Shown: one piece after another, positions 38,729-48,527 of the stretch
How the letters are laid out: the number at the start of each line of letters is the position of its first letter
Numbering within the stretch: position 1 is the first letter of the stretch
Assembly: GCA_023256215.1 (NCBI GenBank)
Contig: JAGDXB010000058.1
Location: 6,685 to 56,374 of the forward strand
DNA length: 49,690 bases
Direction: 5' to 3'
From: Vulcanisaeta sp.
Lineage (GTDB): Archaea > Thermoproteota > Thermoprotei > Thermoproteales > Thermocladiaceae
Made by a program: the position numbers and the translations under genes
The notes under the pieces: generated by a model
What the model was told of the DNA's origin: nothing
What the model saw: only the letters and a program-made list of their open reading frames with translations
Database searches by the model: none

Positions 38729-39241
38729 GTGAGTTATGCAAATGACATCATTCAGATTGAAGACCTTGTTAATATGTTTGCCTACGGTGATTTATTGGGG
38801 GTAGCGGCGAATGTTCAGTATCAATACAATGGGCAGACCTTCTACCCAATACTCAGTGGTTTCTATGTCGAACCGCCAGGCAGTTACTCAGCCTCAACCA
38901 ATATTCTTGCTCAAGGGCCCAGCACAGTCTCGGCGCCGGATTGCCTACCTCCGCCAACCATTACCTACAGCATCAACGTCTTTATTGATAATTCACCATA
39001 TATAGTGCCGGGAGGTACAATAACGTACTACGTGTATAACGAGGTCAATGGACAATTGGTGGCTTCGGGAACGATCAACGTACCTTTCCACGAGACAGCT
39101 CAATTAAGTATATCACTACCGTCTGGTCAGTATGAAATTGAGTTTTACTATAATGGCTATACGACGCAGAGTGGTACGATTACGTTCTATTCCTCGGGAC
39201 CAGCAATTGTAAATGCCAACGTCCAGGCGACACCCTGTTAA
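38729..39241 (+). CDS. Secreted-type beta-rich protein, possibly N-terminally disrupted
   Basis: Ser/Thr/Tyr-rich sequence; no signal peptide in frame although hydrophobic stretch occurs in a neighbouring frame upstream. Confidence 0.45.
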   Translation: MSYANDIIQIEDLVNMFAYGDLLGVAANVQYQYNGQTFYPILSGFYVEPPGSYSASTNILAQGPSTVSAPDCLPPPTITYSINVFIDNSPYIVPGGTITYYVYNEVNGQLVASGTINVPFHETAQLSISLPSGQYEIEFYYNGYTTQSGTITFYSSGPAIVNANVQATPC

Positions 39242-39277
39242 TGAATAAGTGGGCAATTGAATTTTAAAGGGTTAAAA

Positions 39278-39886
39278 TCACGCCATATGCAGTGATTCTA
39301 TGTAGTTTGTAACGCCGGTTAGTATCATCCCTATGGCCAGTGCGGCTATTATCAGGCTCATGAACCTGCCAAGGACCTTAAGCGTGCTACTGCCCAACCT
39401 CTTAAGTAGTGGCTGTGAGAACCTAATTACGGCATACGTAAATGCCGAACTCAATAATGATGCTATTATCACCTCATAGATTGGGTATATTGCGGAGAAC
39501 AGTATTAATTCCGTAATCGTACCTGGTCCCACGAGTAGCGGTGTCACGATGGGTACCAGGACGAATTCCTCAGGCTCCCTGGCGGTTGTGACCCTAGGAC
39601 CTCCCGCCGATAGAGTTTCCATCGCAACGCCCATCAGTAGGACGCCGCCGGCGATCCTGAAGGCATCTATGTTTACACCAAAGGCCTGTAGTATGTATCT
39701 GCCTGCTACGGCAAATATTATCATTAGTGATGGTACGCTAATGCCTACGAGCCTGTAGACCTTGCTTAATTGTTCGGGCTCCATATTAACGATATATATA
39801 GATAGCGTTGGTATGGCACCCACAGGATTTAGAATGGCTATTAACTGCCCAGTCATGTTTAAGATATCGATTATTGCTGAAGCCAC
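39278..39886 (-). CDS. MarC-family membrane protein
   Basis: LIAILNPVGAIPTLSIY, LLMGVAMETLSAG, VPIVTPLLVGPGTITELILFS. Confidence 0.85.
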   Translation of the reverse strand: MASAIIDILNMTGQLIAILNPVGAIPTLSIYIVNMEPEQLSKVYRLVGISVPSLMIIFAVAGRYILQAFGVNIDAFRIAGGVLLMGVAMETLSAGGPRVTTAREPEEFVLVPIVTPLLVGPGTITELILFSAIYPIYEVIIASLLSSAFTYAVIRFSQPLLKRLGSSTLKVLGRFMSLIIAALAIGMILTGVTNYIESLHMA

Positions 39887-40059
39887 GATAAATCACTAGG
39901 TATTCATACCTTGACTTTATTAATAAACCAAAGTCTCAATTGAGGATAGTATTATCATCACCTGGTCAGTGGGGGGCAAGGGAATCATTTAATCAACCAT
40001 TTAGTTAATGTGTAAGTTCTTAATAAGGGCTTCCTTACATACTTCTCTAACATAGTGCC

Positions 40060-40118
40060 TATCTAATGATGATGAACAGGGAACTGAGGAGTGAGGAGGA
40101 GCATCCAAACTGATGCTT
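40060..40118 (+). ncRNA. C/D-box sRNA candidate
   Basis: C ATGATGA (40066-40072), guide TGAACAGGGAA, D' CTGA (40084-40087), C' GTGAGGA (40091-40097), guide GGAGCATCCAAA, D CTGA (40110-40113). Confidence 0.65.
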
Positions 40119-40205
40119 ATAATAATCCGTGTAGATCCAGCAAATTTATCAGTATATTCATAACTTATGGTGAGTCTAACCATGATATGGCTATGAAGAT
40201 TAGTG

Positions 40206-40267
40206 GCTCATCAGCAAGGATGACCCAACTCACCTGATCGGCAGTCCCCTACTCATCATCACTAAGG
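40206..40267 (-). ncRNA. Possible C/D-box sRNA with degenerate internal boxes
   Basis: Minus strand: C GTGATGA (40256-40262), terminal D CTGA (40211-40214), weak D'/C' (CTGC/GTGAGTT); tttattaaag TATA-like element about 25 nt upstream. Confidence 0.4.
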
Positions 40268-40313
40268 CTGGTGATTCCAGCTTTAATAAAGATCTGCCTA
40301 TAGTAATTATTCA

Positions 40314-40841
40314 ATGAGTTCCGAGCCAGTACCAATACATGCCGAGGGCGTGTTTACAATGGGTATCGACGGCGGGGTTTGGGAGGTCTTGATCTTCGAG
40401 TACCTGGATAAGAAACACTATTATAGGGACTTAATGAAGAATAGGGAGGGGTTATTCAATGAGTTGAGGATTGTTATGAGGAATATGCAAGATTTCCTTG
40501 ATGAGGAGACTATTAAGATTAATGGTGAGGTTGTCAGGGCTAGGGTCGTCGATGTAGGTCTCGGCTTTAGGGGTTCCTTCGATAGACCTTACCTGGAGTT
40601 TTACATTTACTTCAAGGGTAATTTAAGGCATGGCGTTAATAGGTATGAGGATTATTATGAGGAGGAGGTTGCTGAGTATGATTATGAAATTATTTGGCTC
40701 TTCCCACCCGGCTTTAGGATCATTGAGTATGAATTCGCTGGAGAAAGCTCAGTGATGGGCAGTGGAAATATCCTGAGGTTAACCGTTAAGAAGGGCCTTA
40801 GGGTTGGTAATTACGAGAGCATTACATTCGAAATGCCCTAA
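40314..40841 (+). CDS. Hypothetical protein
   Basis: Intact ORF with TATA-like ctttaataaag near 40280. Confidence 0.6.
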   Translation: MSSEPVPIHAEGVFTMGIDGGVWEVLIFEYLDKKHYYRDLMKNREGLFNELRIVMRNMQDFLDEETIKINGEVVRARVVDVGLGFRGSFDRPYLEFYIYFKGNLRHGVNRYEDYYEEEVAEYDYEIIWLFPPGFRIIEYEFAGESSVMGSGNILRLTVKKGLRVGNYESITFEMP

Positions 40842-40893
40842 ACCCTAATAAACGAGAAGGAGTTATGATCTTGAAGGAGTCTTAAAGATTACC

Positions 40894-41223
40894 TTATTCT
40901 AATAATGGTTTTTCAGGTATTGTCCACCAACCATCGACCCTCCTTATAATGCCTTTACTGAGCGCGTCTTTGAATATAGTTCTCAACTCCTCAAAGGTGC
41001 CATCATCATGAATCACTATGCCGTGGTCTAAGGCGTCGTATATCGTTATCGGCACTCTATTCATGAGTCTCTTAACCTCGTTAATTGTGTACGGAAAGAC
41101 CTCCAGCGGTAATCCTTTGTTCCAACACTTTAGGAATTCACTAATTTTATCCAGGAAGTCTCGGCGCGCAAGTTCGAGCTCTTTAGTAGCCTCCCTAAGC
41201 CACTGATTTACCTCTTCACGCAT
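40894..41223 (-). CDS. Small chimeric protein: HEPN-like N-terminal helix joined to MNT nucleotidyltransferase C-terminal segment
   Basis: EEVNQWLREATKELELARRDFL resembles HEPN start; LPLEVFPYTINEVKR...ITIYDALDHGIVIHDDGTFEEL resembles MNT C-terminus; GSxxxG...DxD core absent. Confidence 0.5.
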   Translation of the reverse strand: MREEVNQWLREATKELELARRDFLDKISEFLKCWNKGLPLEVFPYTINEVKRLMNRVPITIYDALDHGIVIHDDGTFEELRTIFKDALSKGIIRRVDGWWTIPEKPLLE

Positions 41224-41306
41224 TCACTTAACCCTTAGCTACTTAATCTTAATAATACCTTATATCCTTAATTTACTCCTTACATGCGTGACTACCTCAT
41301 GCTTCC

Positions 41307-43016
41307 TCATAATGTTAGGTACTTACTTACATCGTCACTAACTATGCTCCTTAACTGTTCATAACTCCTTATTGGTCTCGATGCAATTATCTTATTGAGG
41401 ATCTCCTTACTCATGTTTGGAACGTACTTAAGTAAACGTTTTGGCGCATCATTAACATTTACCGGATATGGCACGCCGACCACGGATCTAAATCCATGAT
41501 CCGAAATAACTACGTCCATCCACTTACCCAATTCTATCCTGGCTGGTATATAGACTAGTATTGGGTATGAACCGACTTGTCTCGCGTATGTGCCATTTCC
41601 ATAATGAGCCTCTGTGAATACTCTCCTAAGTATTGTGCCCTTTGGTAATATCCTTCTCAGCATTTCATGGTCGAAGTTCCTCCTAACCCAGTACTTGAAG
41701 GCTAGGAAGTACTTCCTATGGTTCCTAAGCAATTGCTTAATATCATCTGCCATTCCCCACAATGGCGTTGGTGGTAATACAAGCACCTGCCTAATGTTGA
41801 CCCTCCTAACCCAAACATCATCATTGAGCAATCTCCTTAGAAACTCTATGTTTAATCTAAAGGTCTCCTTAGTCTCACCAGGTAAACCAATGACAAAGTT
41901 TATGCCAGGCAATAACTCCGGAAGCCCATTCCAACCCCTAACCCTGCCCAACTCACTTATCGTCTTTACTGCGAAATACGCCTCCTCCGGCATTACCTTG
42001 AGATTATTCAACTTAACAACCCTGGGATCGGCAGTCTCTATACCCATTGCAGCCACATCACCAGGTGTGTGATACTTCATAAGTACCTTCGTAACCTCAA
42101 TACTCTCCCTCGGCCAGTGATATATCGTGCCAGGATTGACATTATCTATATGCAAAGTCTCCAGCTCTGGAGCAACATTCCTAATACCAAGCAATAACTC
42201 CTCAATGGCCTCGGGATTGGGTCTTGGGAAGTCGAGTTTACCCGTATCGTGAGCCATGTATGTGTAGAAATCAGCCTGTCTACCAAGCCTGAAATGCCTA
42301 ACCCCGAGTCCATATAGTGCCTCAACCTCCTTAACTATAGCCCTGACCTCCCTATACTTGACCGGTCCGTACCTGACCGTGGCACAAAACGAGCATCCGC
42401 CTGTTATATACCTTGGGCAGGACTTATATGTCTCGAGCTCTATTATTAGGTTCTTACCATAGTTTGGATGCTGCGTAACTATGCGTGCGCCAAGCACGGC
42501 AAACTCGTTAATTAATTTATAATCGTTATGCACCATCGCTGGCGAAACTCTTGAGACCTGGTAATTATTCCTGACCAACTCATGAATTACTAGGTCGAGG
42601 TCCCCCGTAACCACTAGGTCGTAGTACCTCTGAAACCTACTTCTCGGTATTGCTATCGTACCACCAGCAGAACCATAGCCAAACCTAGCCACCGGACCTC
42701 CAAGAACCTTAATCGGTCTATTTACTACGTTTGCTATCTTCTCAATTTCGTCCAGTTTAATTGGTTCACCACCGAGGTACTTACCCGGCGTTACTATACC
42801 TGCTATAACTATTAGGACCTTAGACTCATTGGATACCTTCATAAACTCAGCCCAATTAGCCCTGACCTGGTCAATGGTGAAATACCTAATATCGATCGAA
42901 TTATCGACACTCCATACGGCGCCAGCCACATACCTAGGATACACGTCTAAGTAAGGTGGTACACCGAGACCTGCAGGCTCGTCCGTATAACCATCGAGTA
43001 TTACAATCCTATCCAC
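41307..43016 (-). CDS. Radical SAM protein with C-terminal helix-hairpin-helix (COG1031 type)
   Basis: YKSCPRYITGGCSFCATVRYGP cluster; NFVIGLPGETKETF; C-terminal LLKYVPNMSKEILNKIIASRPIRSYEQLRSI. Confidence 0.8.
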   Translation of the reverse strand: MDRIVILDGYTDEPAGLGVPPYLDVYPRYVAGAVWSVDNSIDIRYFTIDQVRANWAEFMKVSNESKVLIVIAGIVTPGKYLGGEPIKLDEIEKIANVVNRPIKVLGGPVARFGYGSAGGTIAIPRSRFQRYYDLVVTGDLDLVIHELVRNNYQVSRVSPAMVHNDYKLINEFAVLGARIVTQHPNYGKNLIIELETYKSCPRYITGGCSFCATVRYGPVKYREVRAIVKEVEALYGLGVRHFRLGRQADFYTYMAHDTGKLDFPRPNPEAIEELLLGIRNVAPELETLHIDNVNPGTIYHWPRESIEVTKVLMKYHTPGDVAAMGIETADPRVVKLNNLKVMPEEAYFAVKTISELGRVRGWNGLPELLPGINFVIGLPGETKETFRLNIEFLRRLLNDDVWVRRVNIRQVLVLPPTPLWGMADDIKQLLRNHRKYFLAFKYWVRRNFDHEMLRRILPKGTILRRVFTEAHYGNGTYARQVGSYPILVYIPARIELGKWMDVVISDHGFRSVVGVPYPVNVNDAPKRLLKYVPNMSKEILNKIIASRPIRSYEQLRSIVSDDVSKYLTL

Positions 43017-43041
43017 CGGGAATGCATTGCTATATGGGGTT

Positions 43042-43929
43042 TTATGCCTTTATCAACTTATCAAAAATCTCAACATACTCACTATCAGAGAATATCTCAC
43101 TCTGCTCCTTAACAACCTGGCTCATGTGCTCGTCAAATACACGACTCATGTAATTATACACCTTATCAACCTTCTCCCTAAACCTCTCATTACTAATTGG
43201 ATACACCCTAAGACCAACCCTGCCCAGTGCGCTCCTTATAATCATCCAATGCGCAATAACCTCCTTACTATATAGCTTAGACACCTCACCCCAACTAACG
43301 AACCTATTATGCAGCCAGTAAATCTCCCTGGCAAAATTCCTCGTAATAACCGCCAGGAACCTCTCCTCCCTCCTCGTTATCGCATCCCTACATGCATCCA
43401 CATTGCTTAGGTACTTACGCAGCATTTCGTATGTCTCATCACGATTACTGAACACGGATAAATTCGTTATTGCCATAACAAAATCCCTATCCCTAAGGAA
43501 GGCATCGCAATCCTCATTAACAAATAACCAGAGCGCAGTGGCTACACTATCAAGGACACCCTTAAAGAACCTCTCCTCGAGCTCCGTTAAATCACCCTCG
43601 AACCTATTACCTGAGTACTCACCATCAAGCAACGCCTTAAGTCTCTTAAAATCAACAATACCAGCGAATACCAGCTCACCATTGATGAAAATGCTCGGTA
43701 CAGACCTAACGCCCCTCTCAACAGCTATGTATGGATCCCTGGACGTATCAACTATCCTAACCCTATCCAAATAACCCCACTGCTTCAGTAATCTAATTAG
43801 TGTGTGGCATGTCGAACATGTCGGATGCACGAATATCTCCACGTTTGTTGAACTCACGGTAATGCGGTAAATTATCAATGATTTAAAAAGGTAATTGCTG
43901 GTGTTCGTAAATTCTTCATCCTGTTGCAT
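43042..43929 (-). CDS. Glutaredoxin/thioredoxin-fold domain fused to a helical C-terminal domain; start probably internal
   Basis: VEIFVHPTCSTCHTLIRLLKQWG and SVPSIFINGELVFAG. Confidence 0.7.
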   Translation of the reverse strand: MQQDEEFTNTSNYLFKSLIIYRITVSSTNVEIFVHPTCSTCHTLIRLLKQWGYLDRVRIVDTSRDPYIAVERGVRSVPSIFINGELVFAGIVDFKRLKALLDGEYSGNRFEGDLTELEERFFKGVLDSVATALWLFVNEDCDAFLRDRDFVMAITNLSVFSNRDETYEMLRKYLSNVDACRDAITRREERFLAVITRNFAREIYWLHNRFVSWGEVSKLYSKEVIAHWMIIRSALGRVGLRVYPISNERFREKVDKVYNYMSRVFDEHMSQVVKEQSEIFSDSEYVEIFDKLIKA

Positions 43930-44665
43930 TAACGCCTAGCTTATTAAGTAGCAACGTAGCGTTATTACTTAAGTATACACCATCCTTAACGCTGGTTGCA
44001 ATTAGTGTCTGTGTTATATTCAATGGCGCCGAATAACCACTAATACTTACGGTTGTGAAAACACTCAATTTTATTAGTAATGGTACTCCATCAGAGGTCA
44101 TACATACCTCACTCGTAACATTGACAGGCATTGCGCCAAGCCCGGCCTGCGCCGCGCCTGGTACGACATTGCCCAGCGCAGTTACGTTCCTCGAAATATA
44201 GCAGTACGCGCTATAGTTTAATATTTTCTGGGTACCTACGTATGTAAATTGTGATGCGTTAACCAGGGGTAACGCTAGGTAAATAAGGTTGAACGTCTGA
44301 TTTACTGGGTAACACCCAGCATACATTGGTTGTGCAATACACTGTATCAAAGTTCCATTACTTAATTGTGTAGTTACTATGTAAAGACTCATTTGTGGGG
44401 CGGTGGTGGTTGTGACCATGATGTACCTATCCGTAGACCCCCTCTGGCTATAAGTGAATATGTAATTCTCAGTGGTGACCTGACCAACTATGTTTGAGTA
44501 GATGCTGTATTCATAATTTGCTGTGTAGGTACTACTATTGGAGGTTGTGAATAACTGGGTAAAGCTTGGTCCTGCAGGCTTATGGATCATGGGCCATACA
44601 AGGACTATCCCTATTACTGCTATGATTATTACTACCACGATCGCGATTACGTACTTCATATTCAT
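43916..44665 (-). CDS. Membrane-anchored extracellular protein, paralogue of 22032-22787
   Basis: MNMKYVIAIVVVIIIAVIGIVLVWP anchor; sequon-rich; Cys and YVG..YC and dG(V/I)P landmarks shared with 22032-22787. Confidence 0.65.
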   Translation of the reverse strand: MNMKYVIAIVVVIIIAVIGIVLVWPMIHKPAGPSFTQLFTTSNSSTYTANYEYSIYSNIVGQVTTENYIFTYSQRGSTDRYIMVTTTTAPQMSLYIVTTQLSNGTLIQCIAQPMYAGCYPVNQTFNLIYLALPLVNASQFTYVGTQKILNYSAYCYISRNVTALGNVVPGAAQAGLGAMPVNVTSEVCMTSDGVPLLIKLSVFTTVSISGYSAPLNITQTLIATSVKDGVYLSNNATLLLNKLGVNATG

Positions 44666-44795
44666 AATCGAAGACCGGTGATTGTGAATAATCTTATTAA
44701 TAAATGTTTACCTACACTAAACTAAAACTTACCCCCAACTCAGTAGTAATCCTGTACGCAAAAAGCATTATAATCATGGATTGGTTATGGATTGA

Positions 44796-46214
44796 GTGGC
44801 CGACATATTTTATGATATTTATTATAGGCGATTAATGGATCTCGAGAGAAGCCATAGTTTAAGGAGGTTGGATGGTATGCACGAAACCCTAGGTAAAATC
44901 CTAGATATAAGTGATGTTAAGGATTTATGGAGACCTCTTCCCGTGATTAGGAGGCACTATGGTGATGAGAAGGTTGTGGCTATTGATGGTGGTGTTAGGG
45001 AGCTTGAGCTTAGGGATGGTAGTGCCTTAATAATTGCCAGGGCTATTGCGGTTAATAATGTTGGGGAGCAACCTGTCAGGGATGTAGCGGTTAGGTGGGT
45101 TCCTGTATTTGCCCCGGTTACTAAGTGGGTCTTAATGTCGCTTGTGGAGAGTGAGGTTGCCCTGAGGGCTATTGAGGGTGGTAATTACGGCTTTCTACTT
45201 CTTGATGGCAGCCTTTATGCCAAAATTACCGCCTTAATTCACGAGCTTATCCTTACGAAAGGTTTCCTGGACCTTTACTACATACCCGAGGTTATTAGGG
45301 CTCTGGAGAGCCTATACAATTTGCTTGAGAGGGCTAGGGAGCTTGGCGTTAATGTTGTTTTCATATCAAAGGATTCCAAGCTTAAGATTTACAAGGATTA
45401 CATATTGTTTAAGGCTATTAAGGAGATTGTGCTTAGTGATGCTCCATTTGTCAATGTTGATAAGGAGCTTATTGATATACTTAATAGGGGTATTGATTGG
45501 TATAGCGTTGTTTGGATTAGGAATTATAGGAATAAGTTAATTTCGCTTGCTAAGAATTATAATGGTGCTCACAGGGATTTAATAAGGATAGGAATTAGGA
45601 TGTCCCTGAGTCAGTCGATTTCTGATATCATGCTTCTTGAGGAATTAGCAAAAATGCAGGGTGTTAGGAAAGGATTAACTAGGAAGTTGTTGATAGGTGC
45701 TATGGATGCTTATCTAAATCATAAGTCGCTGGTCAATATAGAGAACCTACTGAAGTTCATTAGGGATAGGATAGAGGATAGCGCTGGGTTAAGGGCCGTG
45801 GATAGTTATGGTGAATTGAACATAAATGATGAGCTTGAACGCGTTAGGAAGGTATTGATCAACTTCCCAAGAATATTAATGACGTACATAAGGCTTAATG
45901 AGAGTGATACGCCCATGGCTGTGGAAATACCTTACTATGATTGGCCCATGTTCCATCACGGTGTTCCCTGGAAGCTATTCTATGATAAGATTGATATCGA
46001 GGAAACACTCAACCTACTAATGAGTATGTATAGGGACCCAATTCATTACAATAAACTGCTTTGGCTTGCTCATGAGTATGCTAATTTTAGTGAAGATCAA
46101 TTTCTTGAATACGCAATGATGGCTGTAAATAGGCTTAAGATACCAACAAAGAGAAGGTTTGGTATGGCTTTTAGTGTTGATCTTAATCCAAGCGAATATG
46201 AACAATATCAATAA
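44796..46214 (+). CDS. nurA: NurA-domain nuclease
   Basis: VVAIDGGVRELEL, FLLLDGSLYAK, FISKDSK, MAVEIPYYDWP, LLWLAHEYA. Confidence 0.75.
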   Translation: MADIFYDIYYRRLMDLERSHSLRRLDGMHETLGKILDISDVKDLWRPLPVIRRHYGDEKVVAIDGGVRELELRDGSALIIARAIAVNNVGEQPVRDVAVRWVPVFAPVTKWVLMSLVESEVALRAIEGGNYGFLLLDGSLYAKITALIHELILTKGFLDLYYIPEVIRALESLYNLLERARELGVNVVFISKDSKLKIYKDYILFKAIKEIVLSDAPFVNVDKELIDILNRGIDWYSVVWIRNYRNKLISLAKNYNGAHRDLIRIGIRMSLSQSISDIMLLEELAKMQGVRKGLTRKLLIGAMDAYLNHKSLVNIENLLKFIRDRIEDSAGLRAVDSYGELNINDELERVRKVLINFPRILMTYIRLNESDTPMAVEIPYYDWPMFHHGVPWKLFYDKIDIEETLNLLMSMYRDPIHYNKLLWLAHEYANFSEDQFLEYAMMAVNRLKIPTKRRFGMAFSVDLNPSEYEQYQ

Positions 46215-46676
46215 TTAGAAATGAACTAAGTACCTAACTATACCCCTATATCCCGCTAACCTCAGTATGTCTATTTCGATGTGACCTACGTATTTGAAGG
46301 CCACGATCTTTAGGAAATTCTTAATGCCATTGACGTGTATGTAGACCGAAAATACCGTGTTTCCCTTACCCTCTATTGGCGTTCCATCTATCTCATTGTT
46401 AAGGAGGTCTGGCAGTTCAATTTCATAATACTGCCAGGGCTCTGCATCCAGCCTAATTGCATATAGTTTCTCTATGGTCTTTCTCCCAAGTTTAAGCTCA
46501 TTTATCTTATTAATTATGACCTTTTCATCCACATTTAGAGGCAATGCTAAGTATGTTAACTCCTCATTAACAAAGAACTTATGCGGAGGTACCTTGAATG
46601 AATTAACCTCCACATCATCAACTACCTCCTTAATTCTAACTGATGACCTCAGATACTCAGGTATTGAGGATGACAT
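46215..46676 (-). CDS. Hypothetical protein
   Basis: Intact ORF abutting the nurA stop. Confidence 0.6.
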   Translation of the reverse strand: MSSSIPEYLRSSVRIKEVVDDVEVNSFKVPPHKFFVNEELTYLALPLNVDEKVIINKINELKLGRKTIEKLYAIRLDAEPWQYYEIELPDLLNNEIDGTPIEGKGNTVFSVYIHVNGIKNFLKIVAFKYVGHIEIDILRLAGYRGIVRYLVHF

Positions 46677-46715
46677 CCTAACTTCCCAAAAATAATAGGT
46701 TAAAAAACTATCTTA

Positions 46716-47981
46716 TTATGAACCCTCCTCCCTAAACAATGGCCTTATAAGAACGACCTCAACCTCGTCACCTTCATCAAAACCCTCCCTATTCTCAGGA
46801 ACAATAAGAATACCATTACCCCTAACCAACGTACTTAAGATACCACTCCCAGTCAGTGCCAATGGCTCTACATAAACCCTACCATCTTTACCTAAGTAAA
46901 CCCTAACTCTAACGAAGGACCTGGTATTAACGGGCGTCGAGACCCTCCTGGTGAGTATGCCCTTAATTATCGGTTTAGGATCATCATCACCACCCATCAT
47001 ATGAAGCAATATAGGTCTTACAAGCACGTCGAAACCGGTGGCCGCCGCGACAGGAAAACCACTGAGCATGAATACTGGTTTTCCATTGACCACAGCTATA
47101 CTATTCGGCCTACCTGGCCTTATGGATAGGCCATGCGATAGATACTCAGGATTCAACTTCATAACAGCCCTCACCGTATAATCCACCTTACCCACAGACA
47201 CCCCGCCAGTCGTTATTACGGCATCGTAATTCCTAATAGCATTACCTATAATGTTTGCTATCTTATCCTCATCATCACCGACTATACCTAAATAATCAAG
47301 TTCGCAGCCCAATGATCTAACGAGACCCTCAATCACAAACCTAGAACTATTGATCACCTTACCTGGCGGTGGCCCACTACTGGGCACGTCATTAACCTCG
47401 ACCAATTCATTACCAGTGCTAATCAGGGCTATCTTTGGTAAGAAAACACGAACCCTTTGAACACCCATGGATGCCAATACGCCTAGATCCCACGGTAATA
47501 ACTTCATACCCCTCCTAAACATAACCTCATTCGCCTTCACATCCTCCCCTTTCCTGGATACATTACCCATTGGCGGCACGGGCCTTAGTACTTCAACGAA
47601 ATCACCTGACCTACGCGTATCCTCATACATAACAACGGCATCCGCATTAACCGGCAGTGGAGCACCGGTGCTTATTTCAACGGCTTCGCCAGGATTTAAT
47701 ACGTACTTATTTGGATCGTCACCAACAGCAAGGAATCCTATAACCCTGAGTGTTATTGGGTTCGTGGAGGATGCACCAAATGTGTCTATACTCCTAACGG
47801 CATACCCATCAACCGCAGATCTGTTAAAGCCAGGTACGTCAAACCTAGCCACAACATCCTCAGCTAAGTACTTACCCAATGCCTCGCTTATTGGTACCTC
47901 AACTACCCTAGGCACATGCCTAATGTACCTAATGACCTCGTTAAGTACTTGGTCAATTGTTTTAGTTTCCTTAAAGCCCAT
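46716..47981 (-). CDS. moeA: Molybdopterin molybdenumtransferase
   Basis: DVPGFNRSAVDGYAV, STGAPLPVNADAVVMYED, ALISTGNELVE, TTGGVSVGKVDY. Confidence 0.95.
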   Translation of the reverse strand: MGFKETKTIDQVLNEVIRYIRHVPRVVEVPISEALGKYLAEDVVARFDVPGFNRSAVDGYAVRSIDTFGASSTNPITLRVIGFLAVGDDPNKYVLNPGEAVEISTGAPLPVNADAVVMYEDTRRSGDFVEVLRPVPPMGNVSRKGEDVKANEVMFRRGMKLLPWDLGVLASMGVQRVRVFLPKIALISTGNELVEVNDVPSSGPPPGKVINSSRFVIEGLVRSLGCELDYLGIVGDDEDKIANIIGNAIRNYDAVITTGGVSVGKVDYTVRAVMKLNPEYLSHGLSIRPGRPNSIAVVNGKPVFMLSGFPVAAATGFDVLVRPILLHMMGGDDDPKPIIKGILTRRVSTPVNTRSFVRVRVYLGKDGRVYVEPLALTGSGILSTLVRGNGILIVPENREGFDEGDEVEVVLIRPLFREEGS

Positions 47982-48065
47982 GTTATGCCTTGCTTGCCTT
48001 AGGTATCTATTAATTTTAGCCAGATATTAAAATGATTTATATATTGCCTCGATGAATCCACTAAT

Positions 48066-48527
48066 GTGAGTTCCCCACTAAGGACGCCTCCTAGGATTAA
48101 GGTTCTCGAAGCTCTGGGCGCTATTGCTGATGGCAGGATAGAAGTCTTAAGTGATAAGGAGGCCGTCGTAAAGTCCTCTGACGGATCTAGAACTTACAGG
48201 GTCTACGTAGATGTATCTAGGAGGGAGGTTGATAGTACCGATAATGGTACTGTGCATAGGGGCTATGTTGGTTATCCAATAATATCATTCTTAATGATCA
48301 AGAAGTTACTACCCATTAATGATAAGATTGCTACCTCACTTAAGGGTGTTCCCTGGAGAAAGTTGAATGAGGAATACAAGAACTATGCTAAGGTAATGGA
48401 GATAATAATTAAGGAGAGGAATTTGAATGAGAATGAAGTTAATAAGTACATAGACCAGGTATTATCATTATTAAGAAGAATGGGGCTCAAACGCATTCAG
48501 AAATACAATGAAGTTACTGAGGAATAG
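48066..48527 (+). CDS. Hypothetical protein
   Basis: Intact ORF; overlaps convergent Cas4-like ORF by 14 nt. Confidence 0.6.
   Translation: MSSPLRTPPRIKVLEALGAIADGRIEVLSDKEAVVKSSDGSRTYRVYVDVSRREVDSTDNGTVHRGYVGYPIISFLMIKKLLPINDKIATSLKGVPWRKLNEEYKNYAKVMEIIIKERNLNENEVNKYIDQVLSLLRRMGLKRIQKYNEVTEE

Noticed and set aside
38193-38741. 182-aa minus-strand ORF antisense to the metE 3' end
   Set aside because: Overlaps a strong MetE frame; composition typical of antisense translation.
47467-48030. 187-aa plus-strand ORF antisense to moeA
   Set aside because: Shadow of the moeA coding frame; low-complexity Ser/Thr-rich translation.
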